A stretch of 61,140 bases of DNA from a virus. Below the pieces are notes generated by a model. It searched no databases. It was given only the letters and a program-made list of their open reading frames with translations, and had not been told where the DNA came from. Made by a program: the position numbers and the translations under genes. The first letter of the stretch is position 1, and every line of letters begins with the position of its first letter. Of this stretch, positions 42,894-52,074 are shown piece by piece. Location of the stretch: positions 1-61,140 of IMG/VR virus record IMGVR_UViG_3300011113_000522; one strand, 5' to 3'.

Positions 42894-43874
42894 ATGGCTG
42901 AACGACACAAAAGCAAGTATAAAAAACCAGAAAATTCAAAACCTACTCGTCGAAAAGATATTACAGATTATACGCACGATGATAAAGCAGGAGCACTGAA
43001 TCCATATTCTACAGGAAAACGTCAAGAAAAAGTTGCTAGAAAAACAGATAAACCAATTCAAGATGATGGAAAAATGTTTCCTAAATATACTGAAAAAGAT
43101 CGTTTATATAAAAAAATTGAAGATGGCGATTATGATCCAAAACATGCAATGAATGTTTTACGTAAACGTCAAGAAACAGATACTGATGAATATTTTGATA
43201 CACGCGAAAAAATTGATCATGGCGTAACAACATCAGAATTGAAAGAACGAATTAATCAATTATCTCCAAAACAACGAGAACAATTGATTAGAGAATACTT
43301 ACGTAGAAAAATAGCTAAAGTATTGCGCGAACAACCCGAACAACCAACCGATCCAGAACAAGAGACAACAGAACAACCCGGTGGCGCTACACCTGGAGGA
43401 GATGCAGCCGGCGGCGCTACACCCGGAGGTGCTACACCTGCAGGAGCTGGAGGAGCTGCACCTGGAGGAGCTGGAGGTGCTACACCCGCACCCGGAGGTG
43501 CTGCCGCACCCGGAGGTGCTGGAGGTGCTACACCTGGAGGTACTACACCCACACCTGGAGGTGCCGGAGGAGCTGCACCTGGAGGTGCTACACCCGCACC
43601 CGGAGGTGCTGGAGGAGCTGCACCCGATGATCAAAATAAAGAAGAACAACAATCAAAAGCGTTAACACAAGTTGTGCAAACATTAACTAAAGAACCAGGT
43701 TCTCAAGGCAAAATTGATTTCATAATGAAATCTTTTGATGCCGTATATAAAGATGCGGATGTTAGAGATACTAGAAATTTCTTAAAATTATTAAGACGTA
43801 CGATTAACAAAAAATTAATAAAGTTAGGCTCGCAATCAATCAACCGAGCGCAAAATTTGCTTAACAACCGTTAA
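42894..43874 (+). CDS. Gly/Ala/Pro repeat protein
   Basis: 326 residues in three parts: a very basic N-terminal region (1-145) with KYKKPENSKPTRRKD and a helix LREYLRRKIAKVLREQ-like stretch; a low-complexity region of GGA(T/A)PGG repeats (about 160-245); and a helical C-terminal domain (about 255-326) resembling a small conserved module (SQGKIDFIMKSFDAVYKDADVRD). The repeats are flexible linkers; no enzyme motif. Structural or assembly role inferred from neighbours and promoter. Confidence 0.65.
   Translation: MAERHKSKYKKPENSKPTRRKDITDYTHDDKAGALNPYSTGKRQEKVARKTDKPIQDDGKMFPKYTEKDRLYKKIEDGDYDPKHAMNVLRKRQETDTDEYFDTREKIDHGVTTSELKERINQLSPKQREQLIREYLRRKIAKVLREQPEQPTDPEQETTEQPGGATPGGDAAGGATPGGATPAGAGGAAPGGAGGATPAPGGAAAPGGAGGATPGGTTPTPGGAGGAAPGGATPAPGGAGGAAPDDQNKEEQQSKALTQVVQTLTKEPGSQGKIDFIMKSFDAVYKDADVRDTRNFLKLLRRTINKKLIKLGSQSINRAQNLLNNR
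43381..43625 (+). repeat. In-frame GGAGGTGCTACACC-type coding repeats
   Basis: Irregular tandem units of GG(A/T)GGTGCTACACC(C/T) and GGAGGAGCTGCACC encode the Gly/Ala/Thr/Pro linker. The repeats are long and regular enough for replication slippage, so length is likely variable between relatives. They create long meaningless frames on both strands. Confidence 0.85.
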
Positions 43875-43890
43875 ATATAGAAAATAAGTT

Positions 43891-44535
43891 ATGTCAAAAA
43901 AGTTACAAAATGTTAAAGCTATTCAACAAATGTTAGATGGAACACATAAGTTCCAAACTAAAAAAACAGTTGGATTTTCTGATGCAAAGTCTAAACAGTA
44001 CGAACATCGAGAAATAGGCGATACATGGGAAGAAACAGATGTTCATGGAAATACATACATCGTAGAACAACGTGATGGTTTTCGAATTAGAAAAACAAAA
44101 AATTCCGATTTATTTCAGTCCGTACGAGATGAATTACAATCATTTCCAAATTGTAGAAAAGAAACGTGCACGTGCATTGGTACTCATCATTTAGATCAAA
44201 AAATGAGAAAAATTCATGGAATGTGTTTTGATTGTGTGATTGAAATGGAGCATGAATTAAAAAAAGCTGGCAAGTATGAAGAATATGAACAAAATAAAAT
44301 TCGAGAAAATGCATTAGCATGGTTGCGAGATGCTGAACGAGATGTTGAATTACTAAAACAAGCATATACACAGACGCAACAATTTGTATCAAATTCAGAT
44401 GGACATGTAGAACATTGGTCAGCAAAAATGACTCCAGAAGAATTTGAAAACACTATACAACGGCAATTTGATCAATTCAAAGAAAAATTTTTAGCTAATC
44501 TAAATGGAGAAATACAAAACAATGAAAATAATTAA
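43891..44535 (+). CDS. Hypothetical protein with Cys/His cluster
   Basis: 214 residues. A likely zinc site is formed by C-x4-C-x-C (PNCRKETCTC), H-H and C-x2-C (MCFDC) within residues 87-117; the rest is helical, with DAERDVELLKQAYTQTQQF as a coiled segment. Conserved-looking but not assigned. Overlaps the following membrane protein gene by 14 nt. Confidence 0.65.
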   Translation: MSKKLQNVKAIQQMLDGTHKFQTKKTVGFSDAKSKQYEHREIGDTWEETDVHGNTYIVEQRDGFRIRKTKNSDLFQSVRDELQSFPNCRKETCTCIGTHHLDQKMRKIHGMCFDCVIEMEHELKKAGKYEEYEQNKIRENALAWLRDAERDVELLKQAYTQTQQFVSNSDGHVEHWSAKMTPEEFENTIQRQFDQFKEKFLANLNGEIQNNENN

Positions 44536-44857
44536 AAAATATTGGGCTATTATTGCAGGAGCAATTTTAGCAATTATTGCAATTATATTTGCAAAAGATA
44601 AACATGACAAAAAGAAAATTTCAAAAATTGATAAAAAAATTGATGATAACAATCAGCAAATTGATGTAATTCAAGGTAAAACTGAAATAATCGATGATCA
44701 ACGTAATGCAGTTAAACAAGACATTGAAGAAATAAAACAAGATATAGCAACATTACAAGATGCAAAAGAAACAATTAAACCTGTAGAATTACCAGTAGAT
44801 GCAGCTAAGCAAAATATTTTAAATAAAACGCGTCGTGGACGAAAACCAAAGAAATAA
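44522..44857 (+). CDS. Inner-membrane anchored coiled-coil protein, i-spanin-like
   Basis: 111 residues from ATG 44522 (an ATG 18 nt upstream is less fitting). N-terminal signal-anchor helix WAIIAGAILAIIAIIFA, a long periplasmic coiled coil (KISKIDKKIDDNNQQIDVIQ) and a basic tail RRGRKPKK. This layout is that of Rz-type inner-membrane spanins, which bridge to the outer membrane in the last step of lysis. The neighbour has a signal peptide. Spanin assignment is inference from topology only. Confidence 0.55.
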   Translation: MKIIKKYWAIIAGAILAIIAIIFAKDKHDKKKISKIDKKIDDNNQQIDVIQGKTEIIDDQRNAVKQDIEEIKQDIATLQDAKETIKPVELPVDAAKQNILNKTRRGRKPKK

Positions 44858-44858
44858 C

Positions 44859-45239
44859 ATGAAACGAATATTAGTAATATTATTATTTCCAATATTTGCA
44901 TTTACGCAAACAACGCCTGACACATGTTTTACACAGCAAGAGATTATTGATATTTCATATACATTAGATTCATTGTATGCAGCAGATTCGATTAATAACG
45001 CATTGATTGAAACGTTTGAATCACTAACGATGAAACAAAATACATTGATTAAATTGGATTCTATACAACTTGTATATAAAAATCAACAAATCAAATTGCT
45101 TCAAGAAAATGTAAATTTATATATACGTAGAGAACAATACCTTAAACCAAAGTGGTATGATTCAAAAGGATTATGGTTTGCTGCAGGTATATTTACAACG
45201 TTGGGCTCCGGAATATTGATTAACGAAATATTGAAATAA
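44859..45239 (+). CDS. Exported small protein with C-terminal membrane helix
   Basis: 126 residues from ATG 44859; a GTG 24 nt upstream is possible but would spoil the signal peptide. Signal peptide with likely cut at FAFT|Q, a helical middle (LIKLDSIQLVYKNQQIKLLQ) and a C-terminal hydrophobic stretch (LWFAAGIFTTLGSGILI). No lipobox Cys is present, so it is not a typical o-spanin. With the preceding gene it may act on the envelope at lysis. Function unknown. Confidence 0.6.
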   Translation: MKRILVILLFPIFAFTQTTPDTCFTQQEIIDISYTLDSLYAADSINNALIETFESLTMKQNTLIKLDSIQLVYKNQQIKLLQENVNLYIRREQYLKPKWYDSKGLWFAAGIFTTLGSGILINEILK

Positions 45240-45240
45240 T

Positions 45241-46818
45241 ATGTCACAAAACATAAAACAGATTATTCAACAACAGTACACAATGTGTGCTAAAGATCCT
45301 GTTTTCTTTATGCGGCAATATTGTTATATTCAACATCCAAAACGCGGCAAGATCAAATTTAATCTTTATAATTTTCAGGAAGATACATTAACTGAATTGC
45401 GTGATAATCGTTACAATGTAATATTAAAATCACGTCAGTTGGGCATATCAACGTTGGCTGCTGGCTTTGCATTATGGAGCATGTTGTTCAAAGAAGATTT
45501 CAATGTTCTTGTAATTGCAACAACACAAGAAGTAGCAAAAAACTTGGTAACTAAAGTGCGCGTGATGCATGATAATTTACCTAGTTGGCTGAAAGGAACA
45601 ATTGAAGCAGACAACAAACTTTCATTGAAGTTTAAAAATGGTTCGCAAATTAAAGCAGTTTCATCTGCAACCACCGGTGCACGTTCAGAAGCATTATCAT
45701 TGCTTATTATTGATGAGGCAGCATTTATTCGAAACATTGAAGAAATATGGGTAGCATCGCAAGCAACATTATCAACAGGTGGAGGAGCAGTTGTATTATC
45801 TACACCTAATGGAGTAGGTAATTGGTTTCATCAAACTTGGGCAGATGCTGAATCAAATATTAATGGATTTCATACAATCAAATTGCATTGGACCGTACAT
45901 CCAGATCGAGATCAGCAATGGCGCGATGAACAAACGCAACTATTAGGAGAACGAGGTGCAGCACAAGAATGTGATTGTGACTTTATTTCATCTGGACATA
46001 CTGTAATAGATGGGGCTATATTGCTAGATTACGAAAATAAATGTAGCGAACCAATTGAACGACGCGGATTTGATAATGCATATTGGATTTGGGAGTATCC
46101 TAATTACGAAAAAAATTACATAGTAGTAGCAGACGTTGCACGAGGCGATGGCGCTGACTGGTCTACATTTCATGTTATCGATGTTGAATCTATTGCACAA
46201 GTTGCAGAATATAAAGGTAAACTACCACCAAAAGATTTTGGCAATATGCTCGTATCAGTTGCAACGGAATGGAATAACGCATTGCTAGCAATCGAAAATG
46301 CCAATATTGGTTGGGCTGCAATTCAACCAGCATTAGACAGAAGCTATGAAAATTTATTTTATACATACAAAGATGATGGTTATGTTGATGTAGACGTACA
46401 ACTTAAAAAAGGTTATGATATGAAGGATAAGTCGCAGATGGTTCCGGGAGTATCAACAACCTCGCGTACGCGTCCATTAATGATATCGGCTTTGGAAATG
46501 TATATGCGAGAACGAACTCCAGTAATTCGTTCGAAACGATTAATACAAGAATTATTTGTTTTTATTTGGTTGAATGGAAAAGCACAATCACAAAATGGAT
46601 ATAATGATGACCTCGTTATGTCATTTTGTATTGGATTATGGTTACGAGATACATCGCTCAAATTGCGACAACAAGGAATTGATCTTCATAAACGTGCACT
46701 TTCGCAATTTCAAAAATCTGAAACGAAAATATATACGGGTCGACCATCTAATGATTCAGATGGTTGGACGTGGAACAATGGACGAAACGATGAAGATTTA
46801 ACGTGGTTGATACGTTAA
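45241..46818 (+). CDS. 17: Terminase large subunit (gp17-like)
   Basis: 525 residues. ATPase: Walker A variant S64-R-Q-L-G-I-S-T71, Walker B LLIID158-E159, and coupling segment (VVLSTPNGVGNWFHQ). Nuclease (RNase H fold): Asp in VVADVARGDGADWS (about 298-311), AIENANIGW and the late Asp in NDDLVMSFCIG. It pumps DNA into the prohead and cuts the concatemer. The small terminase subunit is not recognised nearby. The ATG is 1 nt after the preceding stop. Confidence 0.95.
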   Translation: MSQNIKQIIQQQYTMCAKDPVFFMRQYCYIQHPKRGKIKFNLYNFQEDTLTELRDNRYNVILKSRQLGISTLAAGFALWSMLFKEDFNVLVIATTQEVAKNLVTKVRVMHDNLPSWLKGTIEADNKLSLKFKNGSQIKAVSSATTGARSEALSLLIIDEAAFIRNIEEIWVASQATLSTGGGAVVLSTPNGVGNWFHQTWADAESNINGFHTIKLHWTVHPDRDQQWRDEQTQLLGERGAAQECDCDFISSGHTVIDGAILLDYENKCSEPIERRGFDNAYWIWEYPNYEKNYIVVADVARGDGADWSTFHVIDVESIAQVAEYKGKLPPKDFGNMLVSVATEWNNALLAIENANIGWAAIQPALDRSYENLFYTYKDDGYVDVDVQLKKGYDMKDKSQMVPGVSTTSRTRPLMISALEMYMRERTPVIRSKRLIQELFVFIWLNGKAQSQNGYNDDLVMSFCIGLWLRDTSLKLRQQGIDLHKRALSQFQKSETKIYTGRPSNDSDGWTWNNGRNDEDLTWLIR

Positions 46819-46841
46819 CAGCCATGGTTCTTTAAATCGTT

Positions 46842-46850
46842 ATATTTATA
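46842..46850 (+). promoter_or_regulatory. Late-type motif ATATTTATA
   Basis: ATATTTATATTAAAATAGA, 17 nt before the portal ATG at 46868. Confidence 0.7.
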
Positions 46851-46867
46851 TTAAAATAGATATTATC

Positions 46868-48709
46868 ATGCCTACATTAAGAAATCGTTTAAGAAATTTA
46901 TTTGCAACGAATGTTATAGTTCGTGCATATGGTAAAGACAAACTTCGAGTTGTCGACACAAATAGATTGCAAAGTGTTGGTAATTTGAATCAATCAAAAA
47001 TTGCTGACCGATATACTAGATTACATGGTGCTAATAAACACCGAGTTGGTGGAATGGGCGGCTATGATTCAAACTACTATATGCATCAAAATCGTATGCA
47101 GCTATATGCTGATTATGAAATGATGGATAGAGACCCTATTATTAGTTCTGCTTTAGATATTTATTCAGATGAATCTACATTAACCAATCAATTTGGAGAA
47201 ATTTTATCTATCAAATGTAATGATTCTAAAATTCAAAAAATTCTATATAATTTATTTTATGATATTTTAAACATCGAATTCAATTTATGGACTTGGATTC
47301 GTAACATGACAAAATATGGAGATTTCTTTTTAAAATTGGATATTGCAGATGGATATGGAATTGTTAATGCACGGCCATTTTCTAGTTACGAAATCGAACG
47401 ATGGGAAGAATTCAATGAAGCTACGGGCGAATATGATATCAAGTTTAAACATGTAGCTGAACAACAACGAGGTTATGATGTTTTCGAAATTGCACATTTC
47501 CGTATGCTATCAGATTCTAATTTTTTACCATATGGTAGATCCATGTTAGAAGGTGCACGAAAAGAATTTCAAAAGCTCATGATGTTAGAAGATGCAATGT
47601 TAATACATCGTATCATGAGAGCTCCAGAAAAACGTATTTTTAAAATTGATATTGGTAATATTCCGCCAAATGAAGTTGATAGTTTCATGGAACAAATTAT
47701 CACTAAAATGAAAAAAATACCACACATTGATCCACAAACTGGTAATTACAATTTAAAATTTAATCTTAACAACATGCTAGAAGATTATTATTTACCCGTT
47801 CGTGGGGGAAATTCAACTACTACGATTGATACGTTGCCAGGTATGACATTTACAGGAATTGATGATATCAATTATATCAAACATAAAATGATGGCAGCTT
47901 TAAAGATACCTAAACCATTTTTAGGTTATGATGAAGGAGTTGAAGGTAAAACAACTTTAGCATCCATGGATATTCGTTTTGCTAGAACAATTGAACGTGT
48001 ACAACGTATTGCATTATCTGAATTAACTAAAATTGCAATTGTACATTTATATTCTCAAGGTTATGAAGGTGAAGAATTAATTAGTTTTGAATTAGATTTA
48101 ACCGCGCCATCAATTATATACGATCAACAAAAAGTTGCACTAATGACTGAAAAAATGACATTAGCAACTGCAATGAAAGATTCAAAATTAGTTTCAGACA
48201 AATATATCTATGAATTCATATTTAACATGTCCGAAGATGAATGGTTACAGCAACGTACAGATGTTGTAGAAGATCTTAAACTTCGATTCCGACAAAATCA
48301 AATCGAACAAGAAGGAAATGACCCAGTAGTAACAGGAGCATCATATGGTACACCGCATGATTTAGCATCAATGCATATGTCATCAGATGATGTCGAAACT
48401 AAAAATAAAGGTGGACGTCCCAAAGAAGGAATTAAATTTGGACAGCATAAAAATGAATTTGGTTGGGACCCGACAGGCGGAAAAACAATTCAGCAAACAT
48501 ATGATCCGGGTAATGAACGCACGGCGTTTTTTCCAGATCTTCGGGCAAGTAAAACAGTAAATAAGCCATCGGTTGCTACAGAAAGTTTCATTAAAAAAAT
48601 TAAAACAAAAAAAGGTCCTAATATTATTTCGGAATCTTTAAAAGATAATAATTTAAACAACGCGGATAATGATTCTGGCACAATGTTAGATGAAAATAAC
48701 ATTTTATAA
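46868..48709 (+). CDS. 20: Portal protein (gp20-like)
   Basis: 613 residues, comparable to T4 gp20 (524). T4-type portal features: YADYEMMDRDPIISSALDIYSDEST, FNLWTWIRNMTKYGDFFLKLDI, RIMRAPEKRIFKIDIGNIPPNEV and GKTTLASMDIRFARTIERVQ. It forms the dodecameric ring at the capsid vertex through which DNA passes and nucleates head assembly. The C-terminal extra 90 residues (about 520-613) are Gly/Lys-rich and probably flexible. It follows the terminase directly; in T4, sheath and tube genes lie between. Confidence 0.94.
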   Translation: MPTLRNRLRNLFATNVIVRAYGKDKLRVVDTNRLQSVGNLNQSKIADRYTRLHGANKHRVGGMGGYDSNYYMHQNRMQLYADYEMMDRDPIISSALDIYSDESTLTNQFGEILSIKCNDSKIQKILYNLFYDILNIEFNLWTWIRNMTKYGDFFLKLDIADGYGIVNARPFSSYEIERWEEFNEATGEYDIKFKHVAEQQRGYDVFEIAHFRMLSDSNFLPYGRSMLEGARKEFQKLMMLEDAMLIHRIMRAPEKRIFKIDIGNIPPNEVDSFMEQIITKMKKIPHIDPQTGNYNLKFNLNNMLEDYYLPVRGGNSTTTIDTLPGMTFTGIDDINYIKHKMMAALKIPKPFLGYDEGVEGKTTLASMDIRFARTIERVQRIALSELTKIAIVHLYSQGYEGEELISFELDLTAPSIIYDQQKVALMTEKMTLATAMKDSKLVSDKYIYEFIFNMSEDEWLQQRTDVVEDLKLRFRQNQIEQEGNDPVVTGASYGTPHDLASMHMSSDDVETKNKGGRPKEGIKFGQHKNEFGWDPTGGKTIQQTYDPGNERTAFFPDLRASKTVNKPSVATESFIKKIKTKKGPNIISESLKDNNLNNADNDSGTMLDENNIL

Positions 48710-48717
48710 AAATAAAC

Positions 48718-48726
48718 ATATTTATT
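48718..48726 (+). promoter_or_regulatory. Late-type motif ATATTTATT
   Basis: CATATTTATTATTAAAATAAAG, 23 nt before the ATG at 48750. Confidence 0.65.
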
Positions 48727-48749
48727 ATTAAAATAAAGATACTGAACGC

Positions 48750-49601
48750 ATGAAGAAATTAAAACATTCAAAGTATAAAAATACCGGTATTCTTTTTGAA
48801 ATGCTTGTTCAAAAATTAACATCTGAAACGTTATCATCAAACAAAACGGTAACTGCAGATATTATTAAAAAATATTTTGGCAGAAATACCGAATTATCAA
48901 AAGAACTACAATTATATAATGCATTGTTAAAAGAACAATTTAGAAGTGAAGCGCAAGGATTAGATTATATTCGTACTATAAAGAAAACATATGGTAATTT
49001 AAATCAAAGCATCTTAAAGCGACAAAAGTATAATTTAGTAAAAGAAATTTCAGAAAAATTTGTTTTTGCAGAAATGGCAAAAATTCATATTCCGAACTAT
49101 AAAACATTAGCTTCAATTCATATGTTGTTTGAATATCAAGAAACTGATAATCCAAAACAACTATTAGAATGTAAAAATGTTGTTATATTAAACGGGCTGC
49201 AATCGGGTAAAAAAATCACAATCAAAGATCCTATTATCGAATCATTTGAATCTCAACCTAAAGAAATACGTTTGGTTGCATATAAACTTCTTGTAGATAA
49301 ATTTAATAACAAATATTCGACTTTAAGTGAATCGCAAAAACGTTTATTGAACAAGTATATTACTAATGTTAACGATACGGCAGAGCTTAAGAAATATATA
49401 AAAACAATAATTCCAGAAATTAAAATGCAACTTGCAACTCAAGCAAAGTTAGTTACAGATAAAGTAACTAAGATTAAAGTTCAAAAACTTTCTGAAATGT
49501 TATGTACGGTTGAAAATATGAAAACAATTAAAGAATCTAATATTCTTTCTTTGTTGCGATATTTTGATTTGATTGATGAATTAAAAGGAGTGCATCAATG
49601 A
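48750..49601 (+). CDS. Hypothetical prohead-module protein
   Basis: 283 residues, Lys-rich and helical. The opening KYKNTGILFEMLVQKLTSETL is a pattern I recall from proteins beside portal genes in T4-like phages, function unknown. Located where T4 carries core genes 67/68, so a prohead core or assembly role is possible. Stop overlaps the next ATG by 4 nt. Confidence 0.65.
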   Translation: MKKLKHSKYKNTGILFEMLVQKLTSETLSSNKTVTADIIKKYFGRNTELSKELQLYNALLKEQFRSEAQGLDYIRTIKKTYGNLNQSILKRQKYNLVKEISEKFVFAEMAKIHIPNYKTLASIHMLFEYQETDNPKQLLECKNVVILNGLQSGKKITIKDPIIESFESQPKEIRLVAYKLLVDKFNNKYSTLSESQKRLLNKYITNVNDTAELKKYIKTIIPEIKMQLATQAKLVTDKVTKIKVQKLSEMLCTVENMKTIKESNILSLLRYFDLIDELKGVHQ

Positions 49602-50278
49602 AATCATTTCTTAAAGAAATTGAATCAAAATTCATAGAATTAGAAGATTCATTAGATACAGATAATCAACAAGACGCTGTTATCGATGACAATGTCGAAT
49701 TAGGTGAAATGTCTGCAACAGGCGGCGTTGCTGGATATAATATTCCAGCTGCATTTGCTAAACCTGGCAAATGGCAAAATAAAACAAAAACTTATGAATC
49801 AGTAAACTCATCGCCGACGTGGAAATTAGGAACATATCAAACTCCGGAAGATGAAGAAGAAGAATATACTGATAAATTTCCGTTTGCAATCGATGATAAA
49901 AAATGGCAACATAAAAATTATGAATACCCATCTATAGATTTAACAGACACGCCAGGACTATCTAAAAGAAAAGATAAAACTCAAAAACCAACTGTAGCAG
50001 AAACAATGGATGCAAAATATGAATCACTTATTGAATCATATCGATCATATGCAACAGGCGATGCAAAAACAACTCCGGAACAAAAAATAAAACATACAAT
50101 AAAAGAAGTTGCAAAAAAACTTCAAGAAATTGAACAAACAATAAACCATGCATCTCGTTTAAAATCAGAATCAGGTGTAGCACGCAATGGATATGGTTCG
50201 GCAGTAGAATCAGCATTAACAAAAATTTCAGAACGATTGATTAAAATATCAGAGCGCGTAAGAGCATTAGGGGAATGA
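49598..50278 (+). CDS. Hypothetical prohead-module protein
   Basis: 226 residues. Acidic N-terminal part with the segment EMSATGGVAGYNIPAAF (about 37-53), a Trp/Tyr-rich middle (KWQNKTKTYESV; KKWQHKNYEYPS) and a helical C-terminal domain. Not assigned; lies between the portal and protease genes, so likely an internal core or assembly protein. Confidence 0.65.
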   Translation: MKSFLKEIESKFIELEDSLDTDNQQDAVIDDNVELGEMSATGGVAGYNIPAAFAKPGKWQNKTKTYESVNSSPTWKLGTYQTPEDEEEEYTDKFPFAIDDKKWQHKNYEYPSIDLTDTPGLSKRKDKTQKPTVAETMDAKYESLIESYRSYATGDAKTTPEQKIKHTIKEVAKKLQEIEQTINHASRLKSESGVARNGYGSAVESALTKISERLIKISERVRALGE

Positions 50279-50279
50279 A

Positions 50280-50912
50280 ATGTCAAAACATCTAATCGTA
50301 GAATATATACCGTTTAAACCTGCAGGTTCATTAACTGAATCAAATGGTGCTGCATATGGAATACCTGGCGGTTTTGTTGTTCAAGGAGTTTTGCAACGAG
50401 CGGGAGCTAAAAATCAAAATGGCCGAGTATATCCAAAACATATTTTAGAAAGAGAATGTCGCCGGTATCAAACAGAATATATTGATCAACATAGAGCATT
50501 AGGAGAATTAGATCATCCTGACTCGTCCGTAGTTAATTTAAACAATGTTTCTCACAACGTTTTAAAGATATGGTGGTCTGGTGATGATTTACATGGAGCA
50601 GTACAAATATTAGATACGCCTTCTGGTAAAATACTTAAAGAATTATTTAAAGCTGGTATTACGTTGGGAATTTCATCGCGCGGATTAGGTTCAGTAAAAG
50701 AATTACGCAACGAAGGCGTAGTAGAAGTACAAGAAGACTTTGAATTGATTTGTTGGGACTTTGTATCTAATCCATCAACTCATGGGGCTTTTATGCATGT
50801 TACACGCATGCACGAATCAGTTAATAAAAATATAACAACAAACAAATACATAAAAACAAACGACATCATTACATCAATTTTATGCGATGATGGTAAATGT
50901 AGGATAATATAA
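50280..50912 (+). CDS. 21: Prohead protease (gp21-like)
   Basis: 210 residues, typical length. Herpesvirus-type serine protease fold as in T4 gp21: catalytic His in LGELDH79PDSS, Ser in GITLGIS132SRGLGSV, the second His in NNVSH. The enzyme cuts scaffold, capsid and internal proteins after (L/I)xE during maturation, which would act on the many LxE leaders found in this window. GGGGA ribosome-binding site; located between portal and scaffold genes as in T4. Confidence 0.95.
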   Translation: MSKHLIVEYIPFKPAGSLTESNGAAYGIPGGFVVQGVLQRAGAKNQNGRVYPKHILERECRRYQTEYIDQHRALGELDHPDSSVVNLNNVSHNVLKIWWSGDDLHGAVQILDTPSGKILKELFKAGITLGISSRGLGSVKELRNEGVVEVQEDFELICWDFVSNPSTHGAFMHVTRMHESVNKNITTNKYIKTNDIITSILCDDGKCRII

Positions 50913-51289
50913 TGAGAACGCCAAATTTAAAATTCATTTTAGAAACAATGATGCAGGATCAACCTAAACCGATTACGCGCGAAGAAAAACAGCAATTTAT
51001 GCAAGAAATAGCAAACTTTTCAGCAATGGGCGATTCCGTTTATGGCAAAGGCAATTTACAAGAATTAGTTGACCGCGTTCGAAGAATTGTAGATGGCGCG
51101 GATAAAATCATGACCGAAAGTGATGATTGGATGGCAAATGTTGCACATAAAAAAGGCAATAAACGAATGCATGAAGATTATCGCGATTTTGAACAAGCAG
51201 CACGCGATCTTAAAGAAGCACAAGATCGAATGTCGATGGCTTATGAAAATATTGGTCAACATTTAAATAGATATTTTAATGTCGGATAA
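50912..51289 (+). CDS. Hypothetical prohead-module protein
   Basis: 125 residues, highly charged and helical, with an N-terminus carrying FILE|T (E11), a possible protease site. ATG overlaps the protease stop by one base. The next gene has an early-type promoter, so this gene ends the prohead operon. Function unknown; possibly a core protein. Confidence 0.65.
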   Translation: MRTPNLKFILETMMQDQPKPITREEKQQFMQEIANFSAMGDSVYGKGNLQELVDRVRRIVDGADKIMTESDDWMANVAHKKGNKRMHEDYRDFEQAARDLKEAQDRMSMAYENIGQHLNRYFNVG

Positions 51290-51318
51290 TTGGATATTAA
51301 ATTTAATTTTATTATAAT
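51290..51318 (+). promoter_or_regulatory. Sigma70-like promoter TTGGAT-N17-TATAAT, near-leaderless
   Basis: TTGGAT at 51290-51295, 17 nt, TATAAT at 51313-51318. Predicted start about 51325, 2 nt before the ATG at 51327. It drives the 51327 gene and the bS21 homologue, up to the terminator at 52075. Confidence 0.75.
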
Positions 51319-51326
51319 ATAGGTGC

Positions 51327-51806
51327 ATGATGAACAAATTTAAAAAATTATATAAAGAATTTTTCGGATTGAAAGAACAAACGCAGCCAACTACTGGTGG
51401 CATATCAGTATCGCCAGAAAAATTAAATGATCCAAATGTTCAAAGTGCATTAAAAAAAGGTATTAAAGTTAGAGTTGAAGGCGAAATAGATGAAGCACAA
51501 TTAGTTAATAATTTAACTGATTATCAAGGAGGAGTAGAATATATTTTACGAGACCCAGCAACAGCTCAGCAGACCGCTCAAGAAATTCAAGAATGGGCAG
51601 AACGCAAAGGATTTACCGTAATTAAAAAAACTATATCGCCGTCAGGTAAAATTGGTTATTTTTATTTTAGATTGGGTCAAGATCCAGCATTGGAATCACA
51701 AAAGATTCAAGGCTATTTAGCACAAAAACCAGAACTAAAACATTTTAGATTCAATGTTAAAAATCAAGCATCTAAACAAACTAATCGACCACAAGGAAAA
51801 ATTTAA
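51327..51806 (+). CDS. Hypothetical protein
   Basis: 159 residues, ATG 51327 or 51330. The N-terminus (NKFKKLYKEFFGLKE|Q) is a basic amphipathic helix ending in a possible LxE site; then a mixed alpha/beta domain (GFTVIKKTISPSGKIGYFYFRLG). First gene behind the TTGGAT-TATAAT promoter. Ends 9 nt before the bS21 gene. Function unknown. Confidence 0.65.
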   Translation: MMNKFKKLYKEFFGLKEQTQPTTGGISVSPEKLNDPNVQSALKKGIKVRVEGEIDEAQLVNNLTDYQGGVEYILRDPATAQQTAQEIQEWAERKGFTVIKKTISPSGKIGYFYFRLGQDPALESQKIQGYLAQKPELKHFRFNVKNQASKQTNRPQGKI

Positions 51807-51815
51807 TAGTTATAT

Positions 51816-52052
51816 ATGAATAAAAAACAAAAACAACACCAATGCATCGTGCCAGGCAATGCAGCAGCCGTTAATGTAGTAAATCAAGACTTAGGTTTTG
51901 CATTAAGAACATGGAAACGCAAAGTAAAAGCTATCGGAGTTTTAGAAAAAACTAGAGATAACAAAGAATTTATTAAACCTAGCGTTAAACGTAGGCAACA
52001 ACTTAAAGCTGCACAATTCATTCAAAAAATTAAAGATTCGAATGCAATTTAA
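51816..52052 (+). CDS. Ribosomal protein bS21 homologue
   Basis: 78 residues. The segment ALRTWKRKVKAIGVLEKTRD, followed by KEFIKPSVKRRQQLKAA, aligns by eye with bS21 (ALRRFKRxxEKAGVLxExRxxExYEKPxxxRKRxKA). bS21 lies in the small subunit near the mRNA exit and the 3' end of 16S rRNA; in Flavobacterium ribosomes bS21 helps to hide the anti-Shine-Dalgarno. Phage-encoded bS21 is known from other phages. Here an N-terminal extension of about 25 residues is present. Early-type promoter and a strong terminator bracket it with one partner gene. Confidence 0.78.
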   Translation: MNKKQKQHQCIVPGNAAAVNVVNQDLGFALRTWKRKVKAIGVLEKTRDNKEFIKPSVKRRQQLKAAQFIQKIKDSNAI

Positions 52053-52074
52053 GTTTTTTTAAAATTATTTTTAG

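Noticed and set aside
43381-43625. Repeats considered as CRISPR array
   Set aside because: No unique spacers between units; repeats are contiguous, in frame and coding.
43256-43665. Long frames on both strands over the Gly/Pro repeat (Ser/Cys-rich, Leu/Glu/His-rich and Pro-rich products)
   Set aside because: They arise from the simple repeat read in other frames; composition is meaningless and the plus-strand gene at 42894 explains the region.
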